Origin: Actinomycetes bacterium
GTDB lineage: Bacteria > Actinomycetota > Actinomycetes > Actinomycetales > Demequinaceae
Assembly: GCA_023411615.1 (NCBI GenBank)
Contig: JAEYOR010000018.1
Span: 1-31,908, forward strand
Length of the DNA stretch: 31,908 nucleotides
Direction: 5' to 3'
Below are positions 7,059 through 14,227 of this stretch, piece after piece. The position numbers were made by a program, and so were the translations under genes. Position 1 is the first letter of the stretch. Each line of letters starts with the position of its first letter. The notes below the pieces were generated by a model. That model saw only the letters and a program-made list of their open reading frames with translations, made no database searches and had not been told where the DNA came from.

Positions 7059-7724
7059 ATGACGACACCATCGCCCGATGCGCCCGCGACCGACCTCGCG
7101 TCGATTGACGGCGACGCGCTGCGCGAGCTGCTCGGTTCGCGCTTTGACGCGGTCTCCTCTTTTGCTGCCCTGCTCGCCCAAGAAGGGGAGATGCGGGGCC
7201 TGATCGGGCCGCGTGAACTCGACCGGCTGTGGGAGCGCCACATCCTCAATTCCGCAGCAGTGGTGCCTTTTCTTAGCGAGGGCCACATCGTTGACGTCGG
7301 ATCCGGCGCGGGCCTTCCGGGGCTCGTCGTGGCGGCGATGCTTCCCGAAAGGGACGTCACTCTCATTGAGCCGATGGAACGCCGGGTCGCATGGTTGATC
7401 GAAGCGGCCGCGCACGTGGGCCTCAACAATGTGCGGGTCCTGCGAGGGAGAGCCGAAGAGTTCCGGGAGGGCGTGGAGGCGGACACGCTGACCGCTCGTG
7501 CCGTCGCCAGTATCGACAAACTCGTCAAGTGGTGTGCTCCGTTGCTCGCGGAGAATGGCTCGATGGCGCTTCTCAAGGGGCGCTCCGCAGCAGATGAAAT
7601 TGAGCGAGCGAAGTATGCGCTGCGCAAGGCGCGACTCACAGCAGAGGTCGTGTCTGCGCCCACCTTGCCGGGGCTCGAGCCCACCACTGTGGTGCGACTC
7701 GCCCGCGACACGCAGGCGCGCTAG
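7059..7724 (+). CDS. rsmG: 16S rRNA (guanine-N7)-methyltransferase RsmG (GidB)
   Basis: This 221-residue SAM-dependent enzyme methylates G527 of 16S rRNA. The family motif HILNS is at residues 61-65 and the SAM-binding loop VDVGSGAGLPGLV is at 78-90, followed by IEPMERR. The ATG at 7059 has AGGGAGG six bases upstream; a TTG directly before it is less likely. In other bacteria loss of this enzyme gives low-level streptomycin resistance. It sits between the parS pair and parAB, as in many actinobacteria. Confidence 0.93.
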   Translation: MTTPSPDAPATDLASIDGDALRELLGSRFDAVSSFAALLAQEGEMRGLIGPRELDRLWERHILNSAAVVPFLSEGHIVDVGSGAGLPGLVVAAMLPERDVTLIEPMERRVAWLIEAAAHVGLNNVRVLRGRAEEFREGVEADTLTARAVASIDKLVKWCAPLLAENGSMALLKGRSAADEIERAKYALRKARLTAEVVSAPTLPGLEPTTVVRLARDTQAR

Positions 7725-7742
7725 GAAAATCTTCTCCCCATC

Positions 7743-7751
7743 TTTTCCACA
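7743..7751 (+). promoter_or_regulatory. DnaA-box-like nonamer (TTTTCCACA)
   Basis: This nonamer in the rsmG-parA gap is identical to those at 2588-2596 and 2767-2775 in oriC. Confidence 0.5.
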
Positions 7752-7787
7752 GGCGGATTCCGCCTCACAAGGTCGCTTACGCGGGAG

Positions 7788-7796
7788 TAGTCCACA
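7788..7796 (+). promoter_or_regulatory. DnaA-box-like nonamer (TAGTCCACA)
   Basis: One mismatch to TTGTCCACA, 45 bp from the previous box and in the same orientation. Confidence 0.45.
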
Positions 7797-7831
7797 GGCT
7801 TGGCGACGTTCAGCGTCGTCCCCAGGAGAAG

Positions 7832-7840
7832 TGTGGACAA
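7832..7840 (-). promoter_or_regulatory. DnaA box (TTGTCCACA)
   Basis: A perfect match to the TTGTCCACA form common in actinobacterial origins, reversed relative to the other two boxes in this gap. It is a better match than any single box seen between dnaN and dnaA. Confidence 0.6.
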
Positions 7841-7847
7841 GCGGCCT

Positions 7848-7865
7848 TGTCGGCGTTTGCCGACA
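7848..7865. promoter_or_regulatory. Inverted repeat TGTCGGC-GTTT-GCCGACA upstream of parA
   Basis: A perfect 7-bp inverted repeat with a 4-base loop, between the DnaA box at 7832-7840 and parS site 3. It could be an operator or an RNA hairpin in the parA leader; no T-run follows. Confidence 0.45.
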
Positions 7866-7868
7866 TGA

Positions 7869-7884
7869 TGTTTCACGTGAAACA
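7869..7884. promoter_or_regulatory. parS: parS centromere site 3
   Basis: A perfect TGTTTCACGTGAAACA palindrome 40 bp before the parA start, where ParB binding could also affect parAB expression. Confidence 0.95.
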
Positions 7885-7924
7885 TTGGCCCTTGCGTCAA
7901 CGCCAAACATCGTGAGGAGACCCT

Positions 7925-8929
7925 GTGACGGCATCACAAGAGCACCACGTGCTCTCGGACGCGCGAATCGCCACAGCCGGACCAGCAATCAGTCCGACGC
8001 CCGAGTCACCTAAGGCTCACGACCCCTTTGGAGGAATCCGAGTGGACGGCGATAGCCCCCTCGCTGCCGAACTGATGGAGACGGAGCGTCTGCGACGCAG
8101 CCTCGAGGCACAAGAGTTCCCGCGCCCCACCGGAACGCGGATCATCGCGGTGTCCAATCAGAAGGGTGGAGTCGGCAAGACGACGACATCGGTCAACGTT
8201 GCCGCCGCACTCGCCAGCAAAGGTGCGAACGTTCTTGTCATCGACGCCGATCCGCAGGGAAATGCGTCAACCGCACTCGGCGTCGACCACCGCGCAGGTA
8301 CTCCGTCGATCTACGAAGTGCTCCTCGAGGATGCATCGATCGCGTCCGTGGTCCAGCGCTGCCCAGACCTGCCGACGCTGTGGTGCGTTCCCGCCACCAT
8401 CGACCTTGCGGGTGCCGACATTGAACTCGTCTCCGCTGTGAAGCGTGAGTACCGCCTCCACACCGCCATTGCGCAGCTGCTTGCGCACGAGGGCAAGAAC
8501 CTCGATTACATCTTCATTGACTGCCCACCGAGCCTCGGCCTCCTCACTCTCAACGCGATGGTGGTGGCCACCGAGGTACTCATCCCCATTCAGTGCGAGT
8601 ACTACGCGCTCGAGGGACTGACGCAGCTCATCAAGACCGTCGAGATGGTGAAGAAGCACTTGAACCCCGGCATTCACGTCTCGACCATCGTCCTCACGAT
8701 GTATGACCAGCGCACCAACTTGGCGCGCGAAGTGGCGAGCGAGGTGCGTTCGCACTTCCCCGAGCAGACCCTTGAGCAGACGGTGCCTCGATCCGTGCGC
8801 GTGTCAGAGGCCCCCAGCTTTGGCAAGACCGTCATCACCCATGACCCCCACTCATCGGGCGCCGTCGCATACCTTGCGGTCGCACGCGAAGTGGCTGAGC
8901 GCGGCGTAGCCGCCGGAGGTGCCCCATGA
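7925..8929 (+). CDS. parA: Chromosome-partitioning ATPase ParA (Soj)
   Basis: This 334-residue deviant-Walker ATPase moves ParB-parS complexes of newly replicated origins. The deviant Walker A KGGVGKTT is at residues 80-87, the Walker A' motif DADPQGN at 108-113, and the Walker B region YIFIDCPPSLG follows. The first 70 residues are a variable extension typical of actinobacterial ParA. The GTG at 7925 has AGGAGA upstream. parB starts within the parA stop (4-base overlap). Confidence 0.95.
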   Translation: MTASQEHHVLSDARIATAGPAISPTPESPKAHDPFGGIRVDGDSPLAAELMETERLRRSLEAQEFPRPTGTRIIAVSNQKGGVGKTTTSVNVAAALASKGANVLVIDADPQGNASTALGVDHRAGTPSIYEVLLEDASIASVVQRCPDLPTLWCVPATIDLAGADIELVSAVKREYRLHTAIAQLLAHEGKNLDYIFIDCPPSLGLLTLNAMVVATEVLIPIQCEYYALEGLTQLIKTVEMVKKHLNPGIHVSTIVLTMYDQRTNLAREVASEVRSHFPEQTLEQTVPRSVRVSEAPSFGKTVITHDPHSSGAVAYLAVAREVAERGVAAGGAP

Positions 8930-9936
8930 GCAGCAAGCCCAAGACACGAGGCCTCGGACGCGGCCTTGGCGCGCTCATCCCCACGGAGCCAGAGGAGAGC
9001 ACGACAGAGCGGGGCGTCCGCCCGCACGACGTGTTCTTTGCGGACACCGGCACCGTCTCGCGCGTCAGCACCGAAGACATGGCGGCGGCGGTCGATAGTG
9101 AGGGCCTGCAGGCTGTCCCGGGCGCTCGCTTCGCATACATCGATCCGGCTCAGGTGGTCCCTAACCCGCGCCAGCCCCGTACAGTCTTTGACCCAGAGGC
9201 GCTCGCAGAACTCGTGGGATCTATCAAGGAGATCGGCGTCCTTCAGCCCATCGTTGTTCGTCCCAACCCGGAAGGGGAGGGCTACGAACTCATCATGGGC
9301 GAGCGTCGCTTGCGGGCTACCCGTGAAGCGGGCTTGAGCGAGGTGCCCGCGATCATCCGCAGCACGGATGACACGGACATGTTGCGTGACGCACTCGTTG
9401 AGAACCTCCACCGCTCGCAACTCAACCCTCTTGAAGAAGCAGCCGCCTACCAGCAACTGCTCGACGACTTCGGGATCACTCACGAGCAGCTCGCGGAGCG
9501 CATCTCTCGCTCTCGCCCCCAGATCAGCAACACGCTGCGCCTGCTCAAGCTGCCGCCCGCCGTTCAGAAGCGCGTGGCTGCGGGTGTCCTGAGCGCGGGC
9601 CACGCCCGCGCTTTGCTCACGCTAGAGACGCCGGAGCAGATGGATGCCCTCGCGTCGCGCATCGTTGCCGAGGGATTGTCTGTCCGTGCCACCGAGGAGG
9701 CCGTGACGCTCGGCGTGAAGGCCCCCGCCCCTTCCCGGGGTTCTGTGCGCCCTGGTGGCCACACAGGGGCGCTGGACGAGCTCTCAGCGCGTTTGGGGGA
9801 CCATCTCGACACACGGGTCAAGGTGAAGCTCGGCAGGGCTAAGGGTGCCATCACGATCGACTTCGCCACGGTCGAGGACCTCAACCGCATCGTTCAGGTC
9901 ATCAACCCCAAGGATCCGGGTCTGTTCACCTCATAG
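8926..9936 (+). CDS. parB: Chromosome-partitioning protein ParB (Spo0J)
   Basis: This 336-residue CTP-dependent clamp loads at parS and spreads along DNA. The N-terminal TRGLGRGLGALIP (residues 8-20) is the conserved ParA-interacting tail. The nucleotide-binding core has NPRQPR (80-85) and GERRLRA (125-131), followed by ENLHRSQLNPLEEA (160-173). The helix-turn-helix lies at about 184-208 (ITHEQLAERISRSRPQISNTLR), and the C-terminal dimerisation domain ends at the stop. All three parS targets are upstream within 2.1 kb. Confidence 0.95.
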   Translation: MSSKPKTRGLGRGLGALIPTEPEESTTERGVRPHDVFFADTGTVSRVSTEDMAAAVDSEGLQAVPGARFAYIDPAQVVPNPRQPRTVFDPEALAELVGSIKEIGVLQPIVVRPNPEGEGYELIMGERRLRATREAGLSEVPAIIRSTDDTDMLRDALVENLHRSQLNPLEEAAAYQQLLDDFGITHEQLAERISRSRPQISNTLRLLKLPPAVQKRVAAGVLSAGHARALLTLETPEQMDALASRIVAEGLSVRATEEAVTLGVKAPAPSRGSVRPGGHTGALDELSARLGDHLDTRVKVKLGRAKGAITIDFATVEDLNRIVQVINPKDPGLFTS

Positions 9937-9955
9937 GACGGACGGCAGCGACGCC

Positions 9956-10897
9956 CTAGGAGGCGGAGCGGGCGAGCGCGTCGGCACAGATCTGCGCGTA
10001 CAGCGCGCCAAGGTCGAGGCCAGCTGCCTCCACGGCTTGCGGGAGCAGCGACGTTTCCGTCATTCCCGGCGCGATGTTGATGTCGAGCACCTGGGCCACG
10101 CCACTGTCGTCAAGGATGAGGTCAATTCGCGACAGGTCAACGAGTCCCATGCTCCGGTGGACGGCAAGAGCCGCGGCCTCGACAGCAGCGGCTCCCGCGT
10201 CGCTCAAGCGCGCAGGGGCGAAGTATTCGACTCGGCCGGGGTTGTAGCGGGCGTCGTAGTCGTAGGGACCCTCACACACGATCTCCACGCCGGGCAACAC
10301 TCGTGCCTCATCTCCGGTCCCCACCACAGACACAGCGACCTCCGTGCCCGTGATTGCCGTCTCGACGAGGGCCATGTCGCCGTAGGCAAAGCAGTGGACC
10401 ATCGCCTGAGCCAGCTCACCTCGATCATTGACGAGAGAGACACCCAGGGCCGAGCCGCCCCGTGCGGGCTTCACTACCAATGGCAGCTGGAAATTGGCGA
10501 GGATCGCCTCCATCACGTGATCCGCACCGGCCTCGCGGAAGAGCGACTGAGGCAAAGTGACCGACTCAGGTGTTGCGACACCTGCACGTGCGAACACGGC
10601 CTTGGCCACCGGCTTCACCCATGCGACACGCGCCTCTCGGGAGCGGGTTCCTACGTAGGGGACTCCCGTCAGCTCAAGCAGCGCCTGAAGAGAGCCGTCC
10701 TCGCCGGAGGCACCGTGAAGCAGTGGCCACACCACCGTGTTGGTGAGCCCGCGAAGAGCGGGGACGAGTGACGTGTCGACGTCGGCGAGGGTGACGGTGA
10801 CGCCATGCTCCTCGAGGGCGTCTTTGACGCGCCGTCCCGAGCGGATCGAGACGTCGCGTTCATGTGACAGCCCTCCTGCCAGGATCATCACGTCCAT
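9956..10897 (-). CDS. D-alanine--D-alanine ligase-like ATP-grasp protein
   Basis: This 313-residue ATP-grasp enzyme has the Ddl hallmarks: SHERDVSIRSG near the N-terminus (11-21), HGASGEDGSLQ (61-71), and a C-terminal INIAPGMTETSLLPQA. Ddl enzymes join two D-Ala for peptidoglycan precursors. The C-terminal metal-binding stretch, usually LE(V/A)NT.PGMT, reads LDINIAPGMT, so the conserved Glu is Asp and Thr is Ile. It may be a divergent or second Ddl rather than the main one. The start at 10897 has GGAGG seven bases upstream and matches the family; the frame stays open to 10939. It lies 42 bases after the aminotransferase and converges with parB. Confidence 0.82.
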   Translation of the reverse strand: MDVMILAGGLSHERDVSIRSGRRVKDALEEHGVTVTLADVDTSLVPALRGLTNTVVWPLLHGASGEDGSLQALLELTGVPYVGTRSREARVAWVKPVAKAVFARAGVATPESVTLPQSLFREAGADHVMEAILANFQLPLVVKPARGGSALGVSLVNDRGELAQAMVHCFAYGDMALVETAITGTEVAVSVVGTGDEARVLPGVEIVCEGPYDYDARYNPGRVEYFAPARLSDAGAAAVEAAALAVHRSMGLVDLSRIDLILDDSGVAQVLDINIAPGMTETSLLPQAVEAAGLDLGALYAQICADALARSAS

Positions 10898-10939
10898 GTT
10901 GTTTCCTCCAGGTGGTGGTGGCCGATGGCGTGAGGCCAC

Positions 10940-12241
10940 CTAGGCAATGTCGGGTGAGGGGAACTCGACGGTTCGAGAAGGTCCCGAGCCACCGGCACCA
11001 AAGATCCGTACTGTCTCGAGCTCGGCCGCGACCACTCCTGCAAGACGTCGCACACCCTCTCGGATGCGCTCGGGGGTGGGGTAGCAGTAACTGAGACGAA
11101 TGTGGTCTGAGCCGGTCCCGTCGAAGTAAAAGGCCGTCCCTGGCACATAAGCAACACGGGCGGTCACCGCGCGCGGCAACATCGACTTCGCATCGAGGCC
11201 CTCGGGCAGCTTCACCCATACGTAGAAGCCGCCGTCAGGGACATTCCACGAGGCCGATGGCATCATTTCCTCAAGTGCGGAAATCATGGCGTCACGGCGC
11301 TCCCGATACTGCTCGCGGAACGCCTTGATCTGGCCTTGCCAGTCGTAATGATCGAGGTACGCGGAAATGGCCATCTGCGAGGCATTCGACGGGCACAGGA
11401 TGGCCGCTTCCGACGCGAGCACGAGCTTCTCACGCACCGCGTGTGGCGCGGCGGCCCACCCGACCCGAAAGCCAGGAGCAAAGGTCTTGGAGAAAGACCC
11501 CAGGTAAATGACGCCCTCCGGGTCCATCGATCGCAGCGCAGGCAATGGCTCGCGATCAAAACCAAGCAAGCCATATGGGTTGTCTTCGAGGACGAGGACG
11601 CGGTGGCGCTGACAAATCTCAAGAACTTGAGGCCGACGCTCGAGAGACAACGTGACGCCGCCGGGGTTGTGATAGTTCGGCACCGTGTAGAGGAACTTCA
11701 CACGCTTGCCCTCTGCCGCAAGGCGCGTAAGGGTTTCGTCAAGAGCGGCTGGCACGAGACCATCCGCGTCCATCGGCACATGGACGACCTCGGCCTCATG
11801 AGCCCGGAACACGCCAAGGGCGCCGACATAGGACGGCGCCTCGGCAACAACGACATCACCTGGGTCGATGAAGATCGTCGTGACAAGGTCAAGTGCCTGC
11901 TGCGAGCCCGTGGTGACGACAACGTCGTCCGGGTGGGCGTGAATGCCCTCAAGCTCCATCACCTGGGTGATCTGCTCACGCAAGGGCTCGTAGCCCTGCC
12001 CGGAGCCGTACTGGAGGGCCGTCTCTCCCTGCTGGGCGACAAGGCGGCTCATCATGTCGCCTAGCTGCTCGAGCGGCAGCCCCGCCAGGTACGGCATACC
12101 GCCGGCGAGAGACACCACCTCTGGCCGCGATGCGACCGAGAAGAGGGCACGAATCTCGGATGCGCGCATGTTGTGCGCACGGGCGGCATACGACCCAAGC
12201 CATGGGTCGAGCCTGGTACCGCCGGAATCCGAGTGAGTCAT
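10940..12241 (-). CDS. PLP-dependent class I/II aminotransferase
   Basis: This 433-residue fold-type I enzyme resembles the 2-aminoadipate/aromatic (LysN/ARO8-like) group. Visible active-site elements are PNYHNPGG (188-195), EDNPYG (219-224, with the aspartate that contacts the PLP nitrogen) and SFSKTFAPGFRVGW (249-262), where K252 would form the Schiff base. There is no N-terminal GntR DNA-binding domain, so it is an enzyme and not a MocR regulator. Substrate cannot be read from the sequence. The ATG at 12241 has no clear ribosome-binding site. It probably shares a transcript with the downstream Ddl-like gene. Confidence 0.85.
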   Translation of the reverse strand: MTHSDSGGTRLDPWLGSYAARAHNMRASEIRALFSVASRPEVVSLAGGMPYLAGLPLEQLGDMMSRLVAQQGETALQYGSGQGYEPLREQITQVMELEGIHAHPDDVVVTTGSQQALDLVTTIFIDPGDVVVAEAPSYVGALGVFRAHEAEVVHVPMDADGLVPAALDETLTRLAAEGKRVKFLYTVPNYHNPGGVTLSLERRPQVLEICQRHRVLVLEDNPYGLLGFDREPLPALRSMDPEGVIYLGSFSKTFAPGFRVGWAAAPHAVREKLVLASEAAILCPSNASQMAISAYLDHYDWQGQIKAFREQYRERRDAMISALEEMMPSASWNVPDGGFYVWVKLPEGLDAKSMLPRAVTARVAYVPGTAFYFDGTGSDHIRLSYCYPTPERIREGVRRLAGVVAAELETVRIFGAGGSGPSRTVEFPSPDIA

Positions 12242-12291
12242 GGGGGAAAGTCTCGCACGATCACCCAGGTGGTTGGGAGGAGGGACGCGAT

Positions 12292-13509
12292 TCAGGTGCC
12301 AGATCGCAAGGCATCGACGGGCTCAAGAGAAGCAGCGCGCAAAGATGGGTACACGCCAGCAATGAGACCAGTGAGGCCACCGAGAATCGGCGCACCGAAG
12401 GGGATCCACATCGACAACACTGGAGTCCATTGGCGCGACGCCGCGAGTATCACCACCACGAGGATGCCCACAGTGGCACCAATAATGCCGCCCACGAGGC
12501 CCATTGCTGTCGACTCGAGGAGGAACTGCCCAGCGATGTGGCGCCGGCGCGCACCGACCGCGCGGCGCAGGCCAATCTCCCCGACACGTTCAAGGACCGA
12601 CACGAGAGTGACGTTGGCAATGCCGATCGCCCCAACGAGGAGCGACACGCCGCCAAGGATGAGGAAGAGCGAGTTGACGTCACCTTCCACCTCGTTGCGG
12701 AGCGAATCCGGAGCCGGAGGGACGCGCACCCGGAACGTCGTCGGGTCATTGGGGTTGAGCGCAATCGGCGCTTGCTTGCCGATGAGCTGAGCCGCGCCAA
12801 GTTCAACGTCGATCTGCATCGTGTCGCCGGACTCGTATCCGTAATGAGCTCGCGCAGTGCCCTCGGGCATGATGATTGCGTTGAGAAGGTTCGCTTGACG
12901 AGCAACGTCCTGAATGACGCCCATGACAACAAAGGGCTGTTCGCCGATGAAGACCACAGGTTGCTGATCAACGCGATAGACGCTGAGACGCTCAGCGGCA
13001 CCCGGACCAAGGATGACGACGTCATCCGCACGCTCGTCGTGGCCGATGTCGAACCAGCGGCCCATGCGCATCTCGCCCTTCACTGCGGCGAGCAGTCCAG
13101 GGCTTGCAGCCATCACGTCCATCTGGAACTCGTTCTGACCGGTTGGGTCATCGAGAGTCACGGTGGAAGCAAGGGCGCCCGACACGTCGACAGGGCCCAT
13201 CGTGCCAGCAGCCTTGACGCCATTGAGGCGAGTCAGGCGAGACTCCGCGTCGCTGGGAAAGGGCATCGCCGCGGTGGAGGGTCCGTAGAAGCTTGTCGCG
13301 TTCGAGACGGTGACGCTCGTGGCCTCAAGCTCAGAGAATGAGCCGACGATCCGGTTGCCCGCCGTCTGAGCGATGCCAACCGTCGCAACGAGCGCGGCGA
13401 CGCCGAGCACCGTGCCGAGCACCGTGAGCAAGGTCCGCGCGGGACGCGAAGCGAGGCCCGCGACAGCTTCTGACAGCAAGTCCCGCCAAGCGAACGTGGT
13501 GCGCTTCAC
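12292..13509 (-). CDS. MacB-type ABC transporter permease (FtsX-like)
   Basis: This 405-residue permease has one membrane segment at about residues 25-48, a long extracytoplasmic domain (about 50-280), then three C-terminal membrane segments, the MacB/FtsX layout. The motif VSVLERVGEIGLRRAVGARR after the second segment is diagnostic of the family. Such proteins are usually mechanotransmitters that drive export of peptides, antibiotics or lipids by an adaptor rather than carrying solute through a membrane channel. Its start overlaps the ATPase stop by 4 bases. It is last in the four-gene operon. Confidence 0.9.
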   Translation of the reverse strand: MKRTTFAWRDLLSEAVAGLASRPARTLLTVLGTVLGVAALVATVGIAQTAGNRIVGSFSELEATSVTVSNATSFYGPSTAAMPFPSDAESRLTRLNGVKAAGTMGPVDVSGALASTVTLDDPTGQNEFQMDVMAASPGLLAAVKGEMRMGRWFDIGHDERADDVVILGPGAAERLSVYRVDQQPVVFIGEQPFVVMGVIQDVARQANLLNAIIMPEGTARAHYGYESGDTMQIDVELGAAQLIGKQAPIALNPNDPTTFRVRVPPAPDSLRNEVEGDVNSLFLILGGVSLLVGAIGIANVTLVSVLERVGEIGLRRAVGARRRHIAGQFLLESTAMGLVGGIIGATVGILVVVILAASRQWTPVLSMWIPFGAPILGGLTGLIAGVYPSLRAASLEPVDALRSGT

Positions 13510-14225
13510 GAGGCCTCCACCATGGTGAGACGCCCATCCCGAATGCGCACAGAGCGATCGGCGCGCGCCGCAACTGAAGCGTCGTGCGTGATCATGACGA
13601 TCGTGAGACCGGCCGCTCGCAGATCATCAAACAGAGCGAGGATTGCGTCCGATGTTCGCGAGTCGAGGTTTCCTGTGGGCTCATCCGCGAGCAGCACAGC
13701 GGGATCCGCGACGATGGCCCGTGCGATCGCCACGCGCTGACGCTCACCACCCGACAGACGCGTGGGAGTGAAGTCGGCGCGGTGGCCGAGACCAACCGAA
13801 TCGAGAGCTGCCCTTGCACGCTCCACGCGTTCCTTGGGAGACACGCCGGTGTACAGCATCGACATTGTCACGTTCTCCACCACCGTGCGGTGCGACAGCA
13901 AGTGAAACGCCTGGAAGACAAACCCAATGCGCCGTCCTCGGACCGCAGTGCGGTCGTTCTCATCCAAGGTGGCGACCTCGAGTCCCTCAAACAGATAGGA
14001 GCCCGAGGTAGGCCGGTCAAGCAAACCGAGGATGTTGAGCAGCGTCGACTTGCCCGAGCCGGAAGGGCCCACAATCGACACGTACTCACCGCGGCCCACG
14101 TCGAGGTGGACGTCTGCAAGCGCAGCCACTTCCACCTCACCTGAGATGTATGTGCGTCCAATGCCGTCGAGCGACAGCACTGGCGTATCGGCCGACGCCG
14201 GCTCCAGGGCGTCTGTCGTGGTCAC
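13506..14225 (-). CDS. ABC transporter ATPase, MacB/LolD-like
   Basis: This 239-residue nucleotide-binding subunit has Walker A GPSGSGKST (53-61), Q-loop Q105, signature LSGGERQ (157-163), Walker B VLLADEPTGNLD (177-188) and switch H214. The LADEPTGNLDS wording is typical of the LolD/MacB/FtsE group that pairs with FtsX-like permeases. It sits 2 bases after the adaptor gene and overlaps the permease by 4 bases, so the three are surely made together. Confidence 0.95.
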   Translation of the reverse strand: MTTTDALEPASADTPVLSLDGIGRTYISGEVEVAALADVHLDVGRGEYVSIVGPSGSGKSTLLNILGLLDRPTSGSYLFEGLEVATLDENDRTAVRGRRIGFVFQAFHLLSHRTVVENVTMSMLYTGVSPKERVERARAALDSVGLGHRADFTPTRLSGGERQRVAIARAIVADPAVLLADEPTGNLDSRTSDAILALFDDLRAAGLTIVMITHDASVAARADRSVRIRDGRLTMVEAS

Positions 14226-14227
14226 CG

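Noticed and set aside
6467..7711. Long minus-strand open frame (about 414 codons) across jag and rsmG
   Set aside because: It is antisense to two well-identified genes, runs through the terminator and both parS sites, and has no recognisable domain. High GC content makes long antisense frames common.
6825..7988. Minus-strand open frame of about 387 codons across rsmG and the parA leader
   Set aside because: It is antisense to rsmG, crosses all three parS sites, and has a composition typical of an antisense frame (Arg/Ser/Pro-rich, no motifs).
9845..10771. Plus-strand open frame opposite the Ddl-like gene
   Set aside because: It starts inside parB in another frame and is antisense to a gene with intact Ddl motifs.
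10940..12241. MocR-type transcription factor
   Set aside because: The protein has the aminotransferase fold but no N-terminal GntR helix-turn-helix; the first 40 residues lead straight into the enzyme domain.
12130..13341. Plus-strand open frame of about 403 codons opposite the MacB-type permease
   Set aside because: His/Arg/Glu-rich shadow of a clear permease gene, with no start signals or domains.
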